Counted from the first letter of the stretch, positions 8,556 through 18,508 are shown. The stretch is 64,000 bases of DNA from Skermanella rosea (GCF_016806835.2 NZ_CP086111.1:1471001-1535000), one strand, 5' to 3'. Program-made: numbers and translations. The notes: generated from the sequence alone by a model not told the origin.

Positions 8556-9689
8556 ATGACTGTACGCTACCGCGTGGATCTGAGCGAAGCCGAGCGGACC
8601 GAGCTGCAGGCCCTGGTCAGCGGGGGTCGGCAAGCCGTGCGCAAGGTCAAGCGGGCGCAGATCCTGCTGGCGGCCGACGCGGGCCACGGCGACGAGGCGA
8701 TCGCCGCCACCCTGGCGGTCGGCACGGCCACGGTGCACCGGACCCGGCGCCGCTTCGTCGCGGGCAACCTGGACGCCGCGCTGGGCGAACGGCCGCGGCC
8801 GGGGGCGCCGCGCAAGCTGTCGGGCAAGGAGGAGGCCCTGCTGGTGGCGACCGCCTGTTCCGAGCCGCCCGAGGGCCGGGCGCGCTGGACGCTCGACCTG
8901 CTGGCGGGAGCGCTGGTCGCGTTGACCGGGCACGACGCCGTGTCCGGCGAGACGGTCCGGCGGCGGCTGGCCGAGAACGACCTGAAGCCGTGGCGCCGGG
9001 ACATGTGGTGCATCCCGCGCGTCGACGCCGAGTACGTCGCGCGCATGGAGGACGTGCTCGACCTCTACGCCGAGGCGCCCGACCCGGCGCGCCCGGTGGT
9101 GTGCTTCGACGAGAGCCCGACCCAGCTGATCGGCGAGGCGCGCGAGCCGGTCCCGGCCGCGCCGGGGCAGCCGGAGCGGTTCGATTATGAGTACCGGCGC
9201 AACGGCACCGCCAACCTGTTCGTGTTCCTCGACGCGCACCGCCCCTGGCGCGCGGTCAAGGTCACCGACCGGCGCACGGGGCGCGACTTCGCCGCGTGCA
9301 TGCGCGACCTGGTCGACGTCCACTACCCCGAGGCCGAGCGGATCCGCGTGGTGCTGGACAATTTGTCAACCCATTCGGCCGGGGCGCTCTACGAGGCGTT
9401 CCCGGCGTGCGAGGCGCGCCGGGTGCTGCGCCGGCTGGACTTCCACTTCGTGCCCAAGCACGCGAGTTGGCTGAACATGGTCGAGATCGAGATCGGCGTG
9501 CTGCGCTCCCAGTGCCTGGACCGCCGCATCGCCGAGCGCGAGCGCCTCGAGGCCGAGGTGGCAGCCTGGCAGCGCCGGCGCAACGCCGAGGGCGCCCGCA
9601 TTACCTGGATGTTCACCACCGAGCGGGCGCGTGAGAAGATGGGCCATGCCTATCCCGATCCGGAGCCCTCCCTCAAGCAAGCCGCCTGA
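8556..9689 (+). CDS. IS630-family transposase
   Basis: 377 residues from ATG 8556; an upstream in-frame extension to 8502 is unlikely because it enters the divergent promoter region. It has an N-terminal helix-turn-helix (IAATLAVGTATVHRTRRRF, GRPG-like GERPRPGAPRKLS), then the DDE triad: D in VVCFDES, D in VVLDNLSTHSA, and E in WLNMVEIEIG. All catalytic residues are present and no lesion is seen. It inserts at TA, matching the flanking TA copies. Confidence 0.92.
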   Translation: MTVRYRVDLSEAERTELQALVSGGRQAVRKVKRAQILLAADAGHGDEAIAATLAVGTATVHRTRRRFVAGNLDAALGERPRPGAPRKLSGKEEALLVATACSEPPEGRARWTLDLLAGALVALTGHDAVSGETVRRRLAENDLKPWRRDMWCIPRVDAEYVARMEDVLDLYAEAPDPARPVVCFDESPTQLIGEAREPVPAAPGQPERFDYEYRRNGTANLFVFLDAHRPWRAVKVTDRRTGRDFAACMRDLVDVHYPEAERIRVVLDNLSTHSAGALYEAFPACEARRVLRRLDFHFVPKHASWLNMVEIEIGVLRSQCLDRRIAERERLEAEVAAWQRRRNAEGARITWMFTTERAREKMGHAYPDPEPSLKQAA

Positions 9690-10380
9690 ACTCATCAAAA
9701 CCACTGTGCCGAGCCACTAGTAATGTCTGCGTAAAGGAGTTCAATGATTTAGAAATTGCGGATGCGCAAGCAGACTCGATCCAAAATTGGGCAATAGGCT
9801 ATGCTGTAACTGAAGGCAGTCTGGCGGGTGCTGCTGGAATATACGGAATTCCTGTAGATGTCCCGGCAGTTATTACTTTATCTCTTAGGACTATTAGAAG
9901 CATTGGGAATGCCTATGGATATGATAGAAAAGACGATATTGAAAAGAAATTTGTAATGTCTGTTCTTGGGGCGGCAGGAGCGAATACTATGGCAGAAAAG
10001 ACGGCAGCTGTAACGACTTTGCGAAGCTTGCAGGTAACTCTTCTTCGTCAAAGCTGGAAGAAAATGGCGGAAATAGCCGCTGAGCAGACTTTAAGCCGCG
10101 AAGCTGCGCTGATTGCCATTCGTACATTAGCAAGTCAACTTGGAATCAATCTAACAAAAAGAAAAGCATTGCAAGCAATTCCCTTTATTGGTGCTGGTGT
10201 GGGAGCGGCTGTTAATGGCACATACATGCGAGATGTTGGATGGGCAGCTCGTAGAGCCTACCAGGAACGGTGGCTTATTGATCGTGGCAAATTGATTCTA
10301 GAGGGTGCGGATCGATGACTACGATAGTCTTTGGTTGGCTGATCGCCTTACGGTCGATCGCTCCTACCCGCGGAGGTCCG

Positions 10381-10596
10381 ATGGTTGCCAGCAAGCTTAC
10401 TCGCAAGTGAAAGACGACCATTCGGCAGCGGGTGCGTGCCGCACTCGGGCTGCGCGAAGGCGATAGGATTGCTTACAGCCTTGAAGAAGGCCGCGTGATC
10501 CTGAGGCGCGCCGTCCCCGAACAGGTCGATGATCCCTTCCATGTCTTCCACGAATGGAATTTGGAGGCGGATCGGCGGGCCTATGCTGGGCTGTAG
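10381..10596 (+). pseudogene. PrlF/AbrB-type antitoxin relic with an in-frame stop
   Basis: The frame reads MVASKLTRK, then TGA at 10408-10410, then KTTIRQRVRAALGLREGDRI and FHVFHEWNLEADRRAYAGL before its natural stop at 10596. This is the SpoVT/AbrB swapped-hairpin antitoxin fold of the PrlF family, which normally neutralises a YhaV-type toxin. With a stop at codon 10 only a short re-initiated product could form. No toxin gene follows: the next 100 bases have no recognisable YhaV sequence. It looks like the remains of a toxin-antitoxin pair in the decaying region. Confidence 0.7.
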
Positions 10597-10695
10597 TATT
10601 CGGGATGCCGGCATGTCGAATATCGAGCCGGGACGATCGCGCGGACTATGCTTCCCGTCTCCTGTCCAACCACCAATCCGATGGGGAAGAAGCCG

Positions 10696-11115
10696 ATGCT
10701 GTCCCATGTCTATGTCGGGATCACCGATTTTCAGCGCGCCTTCACCTTCTACAGTGCCCTGATGGCGGAACTCGGATATCCGCTGAAGTTCCGCGAGCCC
10801 GAGAATTCCTGGGCAGGCTGGATGCCGAAGGCGGGCGGGCGGCCGTTGTTCCTGATCGGCGCGCCTTATGACGGGCAGCGGGCCGATTCGGGCAACGGGC
10901 ACATGGTCGCTCTTCTCGCCCCGAGCCGGGAAGCCGTCGATCGGTGTCACGCCATCGCCATGGCCGCCGGAGCGAGGGACGAGGGAAAGCCGGGTCTCCG
11001 GCCCCATTATCATCCCGATTACTACGGTGCGTATTTCCGCGACCCCGACGACAATAAGATCTGCATCTGCTGCCATGATCCCGTCCCGGCTTCGGGTACT
11101 GACCGGCCGGCCTGA
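10696..11115 (+). CDS. VOC-superfamily (glyoxalase/dioxygenase-fold) protein
   Basis: 139 residues, one vicinal-oxygen-chelate module. It starts MLSHVYVGITDFQRAFTFYSALM and ends with AYFRDPDDNKICICCHD, the typical second metal-ligand strand of VOC proteins; HPDYYGAYFRDPDDN is the diagnostic segment. The putative ligands are H4 and a C-terminal acidic or histidine residue. The start at 10696 is preferred over 10648 or 10681 because GGGGAAG (10682-10688) is correctly spaced. The substrate is unknown; related small proteins include lactoylglutathione-lyase-like and resistance proteins. Confidence 0.8.
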   Translation: MLSHVYVGITDFQRAFTFYSALMAELGYPLKFREPENSWAGWMPKAGGRPLFLIGAPYDGQRADSGNGHMVALLAPSREAVDRCHAIAMAAGARDEGKPGLRPHYHPDYYGAYFRDPDDNKICICCHDPVPASGTDRPA

Positions 11116-11159
11116 TCCCCAGCCGGTCGGCACGGTAATCGCTCGTTCATCAGGAAAAT

Positions 11160-11239
11160 GTAGGTCAGGTAGAGCGAAGCGGCACCCGACACAAGCCGAA
11201 GCGTCGCTGTCGGGTGCCGCTTCGCTCTACCCGACCTAC
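11160..11239. repeat. Long palindromic (REP-like) repeat unit
   Basis: Two 32-base arms, 11160-11191 and 11208-11239, are complementary with one mismatch and enclose a 16-base loop. The arm reads GTAGGTCAGGTAGAGCGAAG onward. In RNA it would form a very stable hairpin just after the VOC gene and so may protect or terminate that transcript. Only one copy lies in this window. Confidence 0.7.
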
Positions 11240-11357
11240 GTGCCATCCATTTGTCTCTTTCTGCGGGAAGGGCCCGGCCATGGCAAACGAGAGGGCGCCG
11301 GGCGGACCGATCCAGGACATACCCCCTCCTGAAGAGCGTAAAATTTTCTCCACCGCC

Positions 11358-11396
11358 TTGACCTCCTTCCGCGTCTAGTGTGTTCTTGTTTTGTTC
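11358..11396 (+). promoter_or_regulatory. LexA (SOS) box and promoter of imuB-dnaE2
   Basis: GTTC (11382-11385), 7 bases, GTTC (11393-11396) is an exact match to the alphaproteobacterial LexA operator GTTC-N7-GTTC. A candidate -35 TTGACC (11358-11363) is about 17 bases from a -10 region overlapping the box, so bound LexA would block RNA polymerase. It lies 50 bases before imuB, the expected place for DNA-damage control of this operon. Confidence 0.85.
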
Positions 11397-11445
11397 TGAG
11401 CGTGATGGCGCCACATGGCAAGAGGACTGACGGAGTGGAGTATCG

Positions 11446-12975
11446 ATGGCGCGGCGGGTTCTCTCCCTATGGCTTCCCGGCCTGGCAACCGACCGGCTGG
11501 CCCGCCGCAAGCCGGAATTGCGGGATCGGCCGCTCGTCACCATCCTCGGGGACCACGGGCGGATGATCGTCGCGGCGGTCAACGGGCATGCCGAGTCGGC
11601 CGGCATCCAGCCGGGCATGACGCTGGCCGACGCCCGCGCGCTGGAACCCTCCGTCCATCCCGTCGATGCCGATCCCGCCGCCGACGCCCAGGCGCTGGAC
11701 GGGCTGGCGGACTGGTGCGGGCGCTATACGCCCTGGGTCGGGCTGGACGCGCCGGACGGCATCTTCCTCGACATATCGGGCTGCGCGCACCTGTTCGGCG
11801 GCGAGCCGGCGCTGCTCCGCGACGTGGTCGGCCGGCTGAAAGGGTTCGGCTATCAGGCCGGGGCGGCGGTCGCCGATTCGGCGGGGGCCGCCTGGGCGGT
11901 GGCGCGGCACGGCGGGGAGCGGATCGTTGCCGTGCCGCCGGGACGCGGGCGGCAGGCGCTGGCCGGGCTGCCGGTGGAAGCGCTGCGCCTGCCGGCCGAG
12001 ACGGCGGCCGGGCTGCGCCGGGTCGGCATGCGGCGGGTCGGCGACCTCTACGGCATGCCGCGCGCCGCGATCACCGCGCGATTCGGCGTGGTCGTCACCC
12101 GGCGGCTCGACCTCGCGCTCGGCGTGTCGCCGGAGCCGATCTCGCCGCGCCGGCCGGTCCCGCCCCACGTCGCGCGCGCCGCCTTCGCCGAGCCCATCTC
12201 CACGCCGGAGAACTTGGCGGACGCCACCCGGCGCCTGCTGGACGACCTGTGCGCCGGGCTGGAGCGGGCGGGCAGGGGAGCCCGGCGGCTGGAGCTCCGC
12301 TTCTTCCGGGTGGACGGGCGGGTCGAGCGCTCCACCGTCGGGACCAGCCGGCCGGTGCGGGCTCCCGCCCATCTGGCCCGCCTGTTCGCCGAAAAGCTGG
12401 ACCGGGTGGCGCCCGGCCCCGGCATCGAGATCATGATCCTTTCCGCCACCGCAGAACCGCTCGGCCCGGAGCAGATCGAGATGCCGGTCGGCGACTCCCG
12501 GCCTGCCTCTGCTGCCTCCGGGGAGGTCGCGGATCTGGTGGATCGGCTGGGCAGCCGCCTGGGCCTGTCGCGGGTCCGGCGCCTGCTGCCGCGCGAGAGC
12601 TGGTGGCCGGAGAACGCTGTCGAGCCGGCCCCCGCGCTGTCCGGCCCGTCCCCCGGATCGAAGGATGCCGCTGCCCCCTGGCCGGCGGACCGCGCCCGCC
12701 CGCTCCGCCTGCTGCCCCGGCCCGAGGCGATCGACGTGATCGCCCCCGTCCCGGACGACCCGCCCCTGGCGTTCCGCTGGCGGGACGGGATGCACAAGGT
12801 CGTCCATGCCGAGGGGCCGGAGCGGCTGGAGCCGGAATGGTGGCGCCAGCTCGACGAACTGCGCGACTATTACCGGGTCGAGGATGCGGACGGCCAACGC
12901 TTCTGGGTCTACCGCGCCGGCCTGTACCAGCCGGGCCGGGCGGCGCGCTGGTATCTCCACGGGTTCTTTCCATGA
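11446..12975 (+). CDS. imuB: ImuB, Y-family polymerase-like mutagenesis protein
   Basis: 509 residues beginning [20 protein letters not shown]. It follows the Y-family polymerase order but lacks the DxD metal site: the first strand is LWLPGL and the palm carries [16 protein letters not shown], the ImuB signature. A finger/thumb-like domain ([20 protein letters not shown]) and a long C-terminal half follow. ImuB is thought to be a non-catalytic adaptor linking DnaE2 to the beta clamp during error-prone lesion bypass. It overlaps dnaE2 as ATGA, and a LexA box lies upstream. The usual first gene of the cassette, imuA, is absent here. GGAG upstream of ATG 11446 supports the start. Confidence 0.9.
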   Translation: MARRVLSLWLPGLATDRLARRKPELRDRPLVTILGDHGRMIVAAVNGHAESAGIQPGMTLADARALEPSVHPVDADPAADAQALDGLADWCGRYTPWVGLDAPDGIFLDISGCAHLFGGEPALLRDVVGRLKGFGYQAGAAVADSAGAAWAVARHGGERIVAVPPGRGRQALAGLPVEALRLPAETAAGLRRVGMRRVGDLYGMPRAAITARFGVVVTRRLDLALGVSPEPISPRRPVPPHVARAAFAEPISTPENLADATRRLLDDLCAGLERAGRGARRLELRFFRVDGRVERSTVGTSRPVRAPAHLARLFAEKLDRVAPGPGIEIMILSATAEPLGPEQIEMPVGDSRPASAASGEVADLVDRLGSRLGLSRVRRLLPRESWWPENAVEPAPALSGPSPGSKDAAAPWPADRARPLRLLPRPEAIDVIAPVPDDPPLAFRWRDGMHKVVHAEGPERLEPEWWRQLDELRDYYRVEDADGQRFWVYRAGLYQPGRAARWYLHGFFP

Positions 12976-15900
12976 CCCCGGTTTCCCGGCCCAGCCCTGC
13001 GGCGGTCTATGCCGAGCTCCAGGTCTCGACCAATTTCAGCTTCCTGCGCGGCGCCTCCCACGCGGAGGAGCTGGCGACGACCGCCGCGGCGCTGGGCCAT
13101 TCGGCCATCGCGGTGACCGACCGCAACAGCCTTGCCGGGGTGGTGCGCGCCCATGTCGCGGCCAAGGGGGCCGGCATCCGGCTGGTGGTCGGCTGCCGGC
13201 TGGACCTCACCGACGGGCCGAGCCTGCTCTGCCTGCCGACCGACCGCGCCGCCTATGGCAGGCTGTCGCGGCTGCTCACCGCCGGGCGGCTGCGGGCGCC
13301 CAAGGGGCAGTGCCACCTGACCCGGGCCGACCTGCACGACCATGCCGAGGGGCAGGTCCTGATCGCCCTGGCGCCGGACCATCCCGGGCCGGATTTCGCC
13401 GACGCGCTGCGCGCCTATCGCGAGCTGTTCCGCAGGCGCCTGCACCTCGCCGCCAGCCATCTCTACCGGGGCGACGACGCGAGGCGGCTCGCCCGGCTCG
13501 CGTCGCTGGCGGCCGACGTCCGAGTGCCGCTGGTCGCCACCAACGACGTGCATTACCACGCGCCGCACCGCCGGGTGCTCCAGGACGTGCTGACCTGCAT
13601 CCGCGAGCACCGCACCGTCCACGAGGCCGGCTACCTGCTGGCGGCCAACGCCGAGCGCCACCTGAAGGCGCCGGAGGAGATGGCCCGCCTGTTCCGCCGT
13701 CATCCCGACGCCGTCGCCCGCACGGTCGAGATCGCGGAGGCCTGCACCTTCTCCCTGGACGAGCTGCGCTACGAATATCCCGACGAGATCACCACCGGGG
13801 GCCGCACCCCCCAGCAGGAGCTGGCCCGCCTGACGGAGATCGGCGCCGCCGAGCGCTATCCGCCAGACCTGCATCCCGGTGGCATCCCGGCCAAGGTCCG
13901 GGCCGCCATCGACCACGAGCTGCCGCTGATCGAGCAGCTGGGCTACGCGCCCTATTTCCTGACCGTCCACGACATCGTCCGCTACGCCCGCTCGCGCGGG
14001 ATCCTGTGCCAGGGCAGGGGGTCGGCGGCCAACTCGGCGGTGTGCTACTGCCTGGGCATCACGGCGGTGGACCCGGCGCGCTCCGACCTGCTGTTCGAGC
14101 GGTTCGTCTCCGCCGCCCGCAACGAGCCGCCCGACATCGACGTGGATTTCGAGCACGAGCGGCGCGAGGAGGTGATCCAGTACATCTACGCCAAGTACGG
14201 CCGCGACCGCGCCGGCATCGCCGCCACGGTCAGCCGCTACCGGGCGCGCGGCGCGATCCGCGAGGTCGGCAAGGCGCTGGGCCTGTCGGAGGACACGGTC
14301 GCCCGGCTGGCCGGCTCGATCTGGGGCTGGGGTCGGGACGGCATCGACGAGGACCGCGCGAGGGAGCACGGGCTGGACCCGGCCGACCCGACGCTTCGCA
14401 TGGTGCTGGACCTCTCCGGCGAGCTGATCAACTTCCCCCGCCACCTGGGCCAGCATGTCGGCGGCTTCGTGATTACCCGCGGTCCCCTGTCGGAGCTGTG
14501 CCCGATCGTCAACGCCGCCATGCCCGACCGCACCACGATCGAGTGGGACAAGGACGACATCGACGCCCTGGGCATCCTCAAGGTGGACGTGCTGGCGCTC
14601 GGCATGCTGACCTGCCTGCGCAAGGGCTTCGACCTGCTGCGCGACCACCGCGGCATCGACCTGGCGCTTGCCACCGTCCCGGCCGAGGATCCCGACGTGT
14701 ACGAGATGCTGTGCAAGGCCGACAGCCTGGGGGTGTTCCAGGTGGAGAGCCGGGCGCAGATGTCCATGCTGCCGCGCCTCAAGCCCCGCACCTTCTACGA
14801 CCTGGTGGTCGAGGTCGCGATCGTCCGCCCCGGCCCGATCCAGGGCGACATGGTCCATCCCTATCTGCGCCGCCGCCAGGGCAAGGAGAAAGTCGAATAC
14901 CCCTCGGACGAGTTGCGCCGGGTGCTGGAGAAGACCCTGGGCGTGCCCCTGTTCCAGGAGCAGGCGATGAAGATCGCCATCGTCGCGGCGGGCTTCACCC
15001 CATCGGAGGCCGACCAGCTCCGCCGCGCCATGGCGACCTTCCGCAAGGTCGGCCTCATCCACACCTTCGAGGCCAAGATGATCGAGGGCATGGTCGGGCG
15101 CGGCTACGACCGCGCCTTCGCCGAGCGCTGCTTCCGCCAGATCGAGGGCTTCGGCACCTATGGCTTTCCCGAGAGCCACGCCGCCAGCTTCGCGCTGCTG
15201 GTCTATGTCTCGGCCTGGATGAAGTGCCACCATCCCGACGTGTTCGCCTGCGCCCTGCTCAACAGCCAGCCCATGGGATTCTACGCCCCGGCCCAGATCG
15301 TGCGCGACGCCCGCGACCACGGGGTGACCGTGCTGGGGCCGGACGTCAACCGGTCCGACTGGGACTGCACGCTGGAGCCGGCGGGCACCGGGTATCATGC
15401 CCTGCGCCTGGGGCTCCGGCAGATCAAGAGCTTCCGGCAGGCCGACGCCGCGGCCCTGGTCGCGGCGCGGTTCGAGGCGCCGTTCCGCGATCCCCACGAT
15501 GTCCGGCGCCGCGCCCGGCTGTCGGCGCCGGCGCTGGAACTGCTCGCCCAGGCCGACGCCTGGCGGTCGCTCGGCCTGGACCGGCGGGCGGCCCTGTGGG
15601 CCGTGCAGGCGCTGGGGCCGGAGCCGCTGCCGCTGTTCGCCCGGCTCGACGGGCCGGCGGCGCCGGAGCCAGAGGTGACGCTGCCCGACATGGCGCTGGG
15701 CGAACACGTGGTCGAGGACTATGCCAGCCTGTCCCTGTCGCTGAAGTGCCACCCGCTCCACCTGTTGCGGCCGGGACTGGAACAGGCCGGCGTCGCCCCT
15801 TCGAGCCGCCTCGACGAGGCGCGGCACAACACGCGGCTGACCGTCGCCGGACTGGTGCTGGTGCGCCAGCGGCCGGGCAGCGCCGCCGGGGTGGTCTTCA

Positions 15901-16226
15901 TCACGCTGGAAGACGAGCACGGCGTCGCCAACCTGATCGTCGTGCCGCCCGTGTTCGAGCGGTTCCGCCGGATCGTCCTGACCGCCCGGCTGATCGCCGC
16001 CACCGGCCGGGTCGAGCGCCACGACGGGGTGATCCACCTGCTGGTCGACCACCTGTCCGACCAGAGCGCGCGCCTGCGCGAGCTGACCGACGGCACCGCC
16101 CCCGGTCTTGTCGACGCCCCCGGATTCGCCGGCGCCATCGCCCGCGCCGACGAGGTCAGGCGGCCCCCGCCGGAAAAGGGGCCGGAGGTGACCAGGGTCT
16201 TCCCCGACGGCCGGAATTTCCGGTGA
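12972..16226 (+). CDS. dnaE2: Error-prone DNA polymerase DnaE2 (ImuC)
   Basis: 1084 residues, normal for DnaE2. An N-terminal PHP domain ([37 protein letters not shown]) is followed by the C-family polymerase core: [21 protein letters not shown], then [20 protein letters not shown] with the catalytic aspartates, [12 protein letters not shown] and [17 protein letters not shown]. An OB-fold domain ([18 protein letters not shown]) lies near the C-terminus. It performs mutagenic translesion synthesis with ImuB. Its ATG overlaps the imuB stop (12972-12975), indicating coupling. The frame stays open far upstream across imuB, but that part has no coding similarity. Confidence 0.94.
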   Translation: MTPVSRPSPAAVYAELQVSTNFSFLRGASHAEELATTAAALGHSAIAVTDRNSLAGVVRAHVAAKGAGIRLVVGCRLDLTDGPSLLCLPTDRAAYGRLSRLLTAGRLRAPKGQCHLTRADLHDHAEGQVLIALAPDHPGPDFADALRAYRELFRRRLHLAASHLYRGDDARRLARLASLAADVRVPLVATNDVHYHAPHRRVLQDVLTCIREHRTVHEAGYLLAANAERHLKAPEEMARLFRRHPDAVARTVEIAEACTFSLDELRYEYPDEITTGGRTPQQELARLTEIGAAERYPPDLHPGGIPAKVRAAIDHELPLIEQLGYAPYFLTVHDIVRYARSRGILCQGRGSAANSAVCYCLGITAVDPARSDLLFERFVSAARNEPPDIDVDFEHERREEVIQYIYAKYGRDRAGIAATVSRYRARGAIREVGKALGLSEDTVARLAGSIWGWGRDGIDEDRAREHGLDPADPTLRMVLDLSGELINFPRHLGQHVGGFVITRGPLSELCPIVNAAMPDRTTIEWDKDDIDALGILKVDVLALGMLTCLRKGFDLLRDHRGIDLALATVPAEDPDVYEMLCKADSLGVFQVESRAQMSMLPRLKPRTFYDLVVEVAIVRPGPIQGDMVHPYLRRRQGKEKVEYPSDELRRVLEKTLGVPLFQEQAMKIAIVAAGFTPSEADQLRRAMATFRKVGLIHTFEAKMIEGMVGRGYDRAFAERCFRQIEGFGTYGFPESHAASFALLVYVSAWMKCHHPDVFACALLNSQPMGFYAPAQIVRDARDHGVTVLGPDVNRSDWDCTLEPAGTGYHALRLGLRQIKSFRQADAAALVAARFEAPFRDPHDVRRRARLSAPALELLAQADAWRSLGLDRRAALWAVQALGPEPLPLFARLDGPAAPEPEVTLPDMALGEHVVEDYASLSLSLKCHPLHLLRPGLEQAGVAPSSRLDEARHNTRLTVAGLVLVRQRPGSAAGVVFITLEDEHGVANLIVVPPVFERFRRIVLTARLIAATGRVERHDGVIHLLVDHLSDQSARLRELTDGTAPGLVDAPGFAGAIARADEVRRPPPEKGPEVTRVFPDGRNFR

Positions 16227-16248
16227 GGCCCGGGGAACCCGCCCCGAC

Positions 16249-17958
16249 CTACCGCCCTGCCAGCCCCGACGACTTCAGCAGGCTGCGCAGCGACAGCAGC
16301 GCCTGCTTGCGCTCGGCCTCCGCCTTGAACCGCTTCAGGAACGGCTCCAGGAACTCCGGGCTGTTGACCGCGCGGCCGACCGCCTCCACCGCGCAGGCGC
16401 GAGCCTTCCCCTCGGGCAGGGGGGAACCGGCGCACAGCTTCATCAGCTGAAGGATCCTGTCGGTGAAGCTGCGGTTGGGCGCGTTCAGCACGTCCAGGCG
16501 GACGATGTCCAGCATCGTGTTGTCCAGGTCGGCCAGCAGTTTGGACTTGGTGTCCTCGTCCATCTCCGCGCCGGCCACGTCGCGGTGCATGCCGACCAGG
16601 ACGGGCAGGGCGGCGGGCCGGTCCTTGCCGCCGCTCTCGCGGATCAGGTCCTCGGGCGACCAGGCGGCGCGGACGAACTCCGTCATCTTCGCCTTACTGG
16701 CGACATAGGGCATCAGGTCGACGATGCGCACCAGCGTCCGCACCTTCTCCGACGGCAGCTTGCACTGGCCGATCGCCTCCGCCACGCTTTCCGGGTTGAT
16801 CAGGCGCAGCGCCCGCTGCTCCAGCGTCTCGAGCATCTCGATGTCGTCGGCCAGCGGCGGGGTCGCCTTGAACAGCTCCATCAGCAGGTGGAGCGTCTGC
16901 GCCTGGTTCCACAGCGCCCGCTCGGCCTTCAGCGGGGCGATGTTGGTCAGCTCCCGGATCACCCGGCGCTCGATCGTGCTGCGGGTGCGCGGGCAGCGGC
17001 CCTGCCGGATCAGCCAGTTCAGCGCCATGATGCCATCCGAGGCGCGGTTCGACGGCGGCTCGTAGCGGCCGGCATGCAGGTCCAGCAGCGCCCGGATCTG
17101 GGTCAGCCGGTCGGCATGGTCCGGGCCGGTCAGGTCGGCGGTGGCGTTGGTCGCGTTGGCGATCTCCGCCATGATCGCGTCCAGCGGCATGGCGTGGCGC
17201 GCCGGCAGGTCCTCCTCCACCAGGTGGCCCAGCGCGTCGAGCTTGCCGATCCAGCCCTTGGCGTCGGCCAGGTAGAGCGCCAGGGCGCGGAAGATGTGGT
17301 ACTGGGCCGAGCCGGGATGCTTCGACTCCAGCGCCGCGCACTGGGCGCCGTATCCGCCGGGGGCGCAGGCGCGGACGGGAGCCCGCTTGGCGTCGGCCCG
17401 GAGATCGTTCAGCAACTGGTCGGTCAGCGCCAGCAGCTCCTTGAAGCGGCGCTGGACCGGCACGTCCGACCCCTGGACCTGGGCGATCGCGGCCTTCTGC
17501 AAGGCACCCTGCAAGGTGGTGCCCGCGTCGTTGAGACGCAGGGCGTGGGCTTCGGAATGGAGAAGCTCCAGCGGGGTCAGCCGGTTGTCGTCCAGATAGC
17601 GCTGCAGGGCCGCGGCGATGGCCTCCCGAGCCCGGTCCCCGCGCAGGTCGGCGGGGGTCCGGCAGATCCCGTCGCCGCCCGGGACGGGCATGATCAGCGG
17701 CGCGGACGGATCGACCGCGCCGTCGCGCCACAGCGCGCGGAGCAGGATGGTCCGGCTGACATGGCCGTAATCCTCGTATTCCGTGCAGAGTGCCACCCGC
17801 GCGCCCATGCCGACCTTGTCCGCCTGCGCGTTGCGCGCGCCGATCTCCGCCTCCTCGCGGTCCTGCGTGGTCTTCGCGCACATCCAGTAGCTGCCGTGAT
17901 AGGTGTGCAGCTCGTAGTAGACGCGGGTTGTCCCGATCGCTTGAGAACTTTCAGACAC
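16249..17958 (-). CDS. Large hypothetical protein
   Basis: About 569 residues from the GTG at 17958 (the frame is open to 18087, but the extra 43 residues lack good sequence character). No signal peptide or membrane segment. The N-terminal part has GTTRVYYELHTYHGSYWMCA and a Cys/Trp-rich strand pattern; the remainder is helical with repeating Leu/Ala spacing, for example ALNWLIRQGRCPRTRSTIER and LRSLLKSSG at the end. I do not recognise a catalytic motif or domain family. It is convergent with dnaE2 and divergent from a small gene, so probably monocistronic. Codon use matches the host. Confidence 0.7.
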   Translation of the reverse strand: MSESSQAIGTTRVYYELHTYHGSYWMCAKTTQDREEAEIGARNAQADKVGMGARVALCTEYEDYGHVSRTILLRALWRDGAVDPSAPLIMPVPGGDGICRTPADLRGDRAREAIAAALQRYLDDNRLTPLELLHSEAHALRLNDAGTTLQGALQKAAIAQVQGSDVPVQRRFKELLALTDQLLNDLRADAKRAPVRACAPGGYGAQCAALESKHPGSAQYHIFRALALYLADAKGWIGKLDALGHLVEEDLPARHAMPLDAIMAEIANATNATADLTGPDHADRLTQIRALLDLHAGRYEPPSNRASDGIMALNWLIRQGRCPRTRSTIERRVIRELTNIAPLKAERALWNQAQTLHLLMELFKATPPLADDIEMLETLEQRALRLINPESVAEAIGQCKLPSEKVRTLVRIVDLMPYVASKAKMTEFVRAAWSPEDLIRESGGKDRPAALPVLVGMHRDVAGAEMDEDTKSKLLADLDNTMLDIVRLDVLNAPNRSFTDRILQLMKLCAGSPLPEGKARACAVEAVGRAVNSPEFLEPFLKRFKAEAERKQALLSLRSLLKSSGLAGR

Positions 17959-18193
17959 GCAGGAGGCCCTTTTCCGGATCTTGAATCGTTGGGAACCGCC
18001 CGGATCGAACCGGCCGGCCCGGCGGCACCCAGCCGTTCCATAACTTTCGTATGATGCTAGTGGACAACAAGTTAAAACTTTAGGCAAAAGAATCGTACCG
18101 AATATGGCGCGACAATGTCGCCCATCTTCGTTGACCTGTTCGATCTAAAGGGTTAACATGTTTTCGCAATCACGCAAAATGCGGAGCGGAACC

Positions 18194-18379
18194 ATGGAAG
18201 TCGGTCAATATCCTTCGCCCCTCGGCGTCGTCGGCCTGAAAATCGGGCAGAAGAGCCAGCAGACCCAGGCCCAGGTGGTCACCCAGGCGCTGGAAAGCAC
18301 CAAGGAACTCGTCCAGAACTCGGCCCAGGCCTCGGGCGGGGCGAACGGCGGCGGCAAGCTGCTCGACATCAAGGCCTGA
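18194..18379 (+). CDS. Small hypothetical protein, possibly YjfB-like
   Basis: 61 residues starting MEVGQYPSPLGVVGLKIG, preceded by GGAG (18183-18186). A central Gln/Thr/Val-rich helix (QKSQQTQAQVVTQALESTK) and a glycine-rich linker resemble small motility-associated YjfB-type proteins, but the similarity is weak. An upstream in-frame ATG at 18158 is possible. A likely terminator follows, so the gene seems to be its own unit. Confidence 0.5.
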   Translation: MEVGQYPSPLGVVGLKIGQKSQQTQAQVVTQALESTKELVQNSAQASGGANGGGKLLDIKA

Positions 18380-18469
18380 TCCCATCAAGGCCTGATCCCG
18401 GCCCGGACACCGCTCTTCCAATCCGCCGCGGGATCGTCCAAGAATTCCCCGAGCCCCCGCCGGAGGGGC

Positions 18470-18491
18470 ACGGCCCGTCGGGACGGGCCGT
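18470..18491. terminator. Hairpin between the small gene and the patatin gene
   Basis: Perfect 9-bp stem ACGGCCCGT (18470-18478) with ACGGGCCGT (18483-18491), loop of 4 bases, 90 bases after the preceding stop codon and just before the next gene. No T-run follows. Confidence 0.45.
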
Positions 18492-18508
18492 CAGGATCGG
18501 GGATCGCC

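Larger units (their letters stand above)
8216..9717 (+). mobile_element. IS630-type insertion sequence with a passenger gene
   Basis: 1502 bases between 27-bp terminal inverted repeats with two mismatches (8216-8242 and 9691-9717, beginning GTGGCTCGGCACAGTG), flanked on both sides by TA (8214-8215, 9718-9719), the target duplication of the IS630/Tc1-mariner group. It is longer than most IS630 elements because it carries a divergent winged-helix gene besides the transposase. Confidence 0.9.
8011..10318 (+). pseudogene. ecsC: EcsC-family protein gene, disrupted by an IS630 element
   Basis: The gene is in two parts, 8011-8215 and 9720-10318. Removing the IS630 element and one TA copy restores a single open frame of 267 codons through the junction (...IPS|SNVCVKEF...). 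Features matching the EcsC family are a proximal PTSAIEGALHASDWIAQQ, then GAAGIYGIPVDVPAVITL and LRTIRSIGNAYGYDRKDD, and a glycine-rich tail (AIPFIGAGVGAAVNG). The biochemical role of EcsC-domain proteins is poorly known. The gene is AT-rich with codon use unlike the host, so horizontally acquired. It has an intact start and ribosome-binding site, so the disruption is probably recent. The first part alone would encode 73 residues. Confidence 0.8.

Noticed and set aside
10597-10695. A toxin gene after the PrlF relic
   Set aside because: Only short frames without YhaV or MazF motifs; one RDDRADYASRL-like tail is too short to interpret.
11415-16226. A 1603-codon open frame covering imuB in another frame and all of dnaE2
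   Set aside because: Only the part from 12972 has family similarity; the upstream portion is an Arg/Pro/Gly-rich shadow of imuB caused by high GC.
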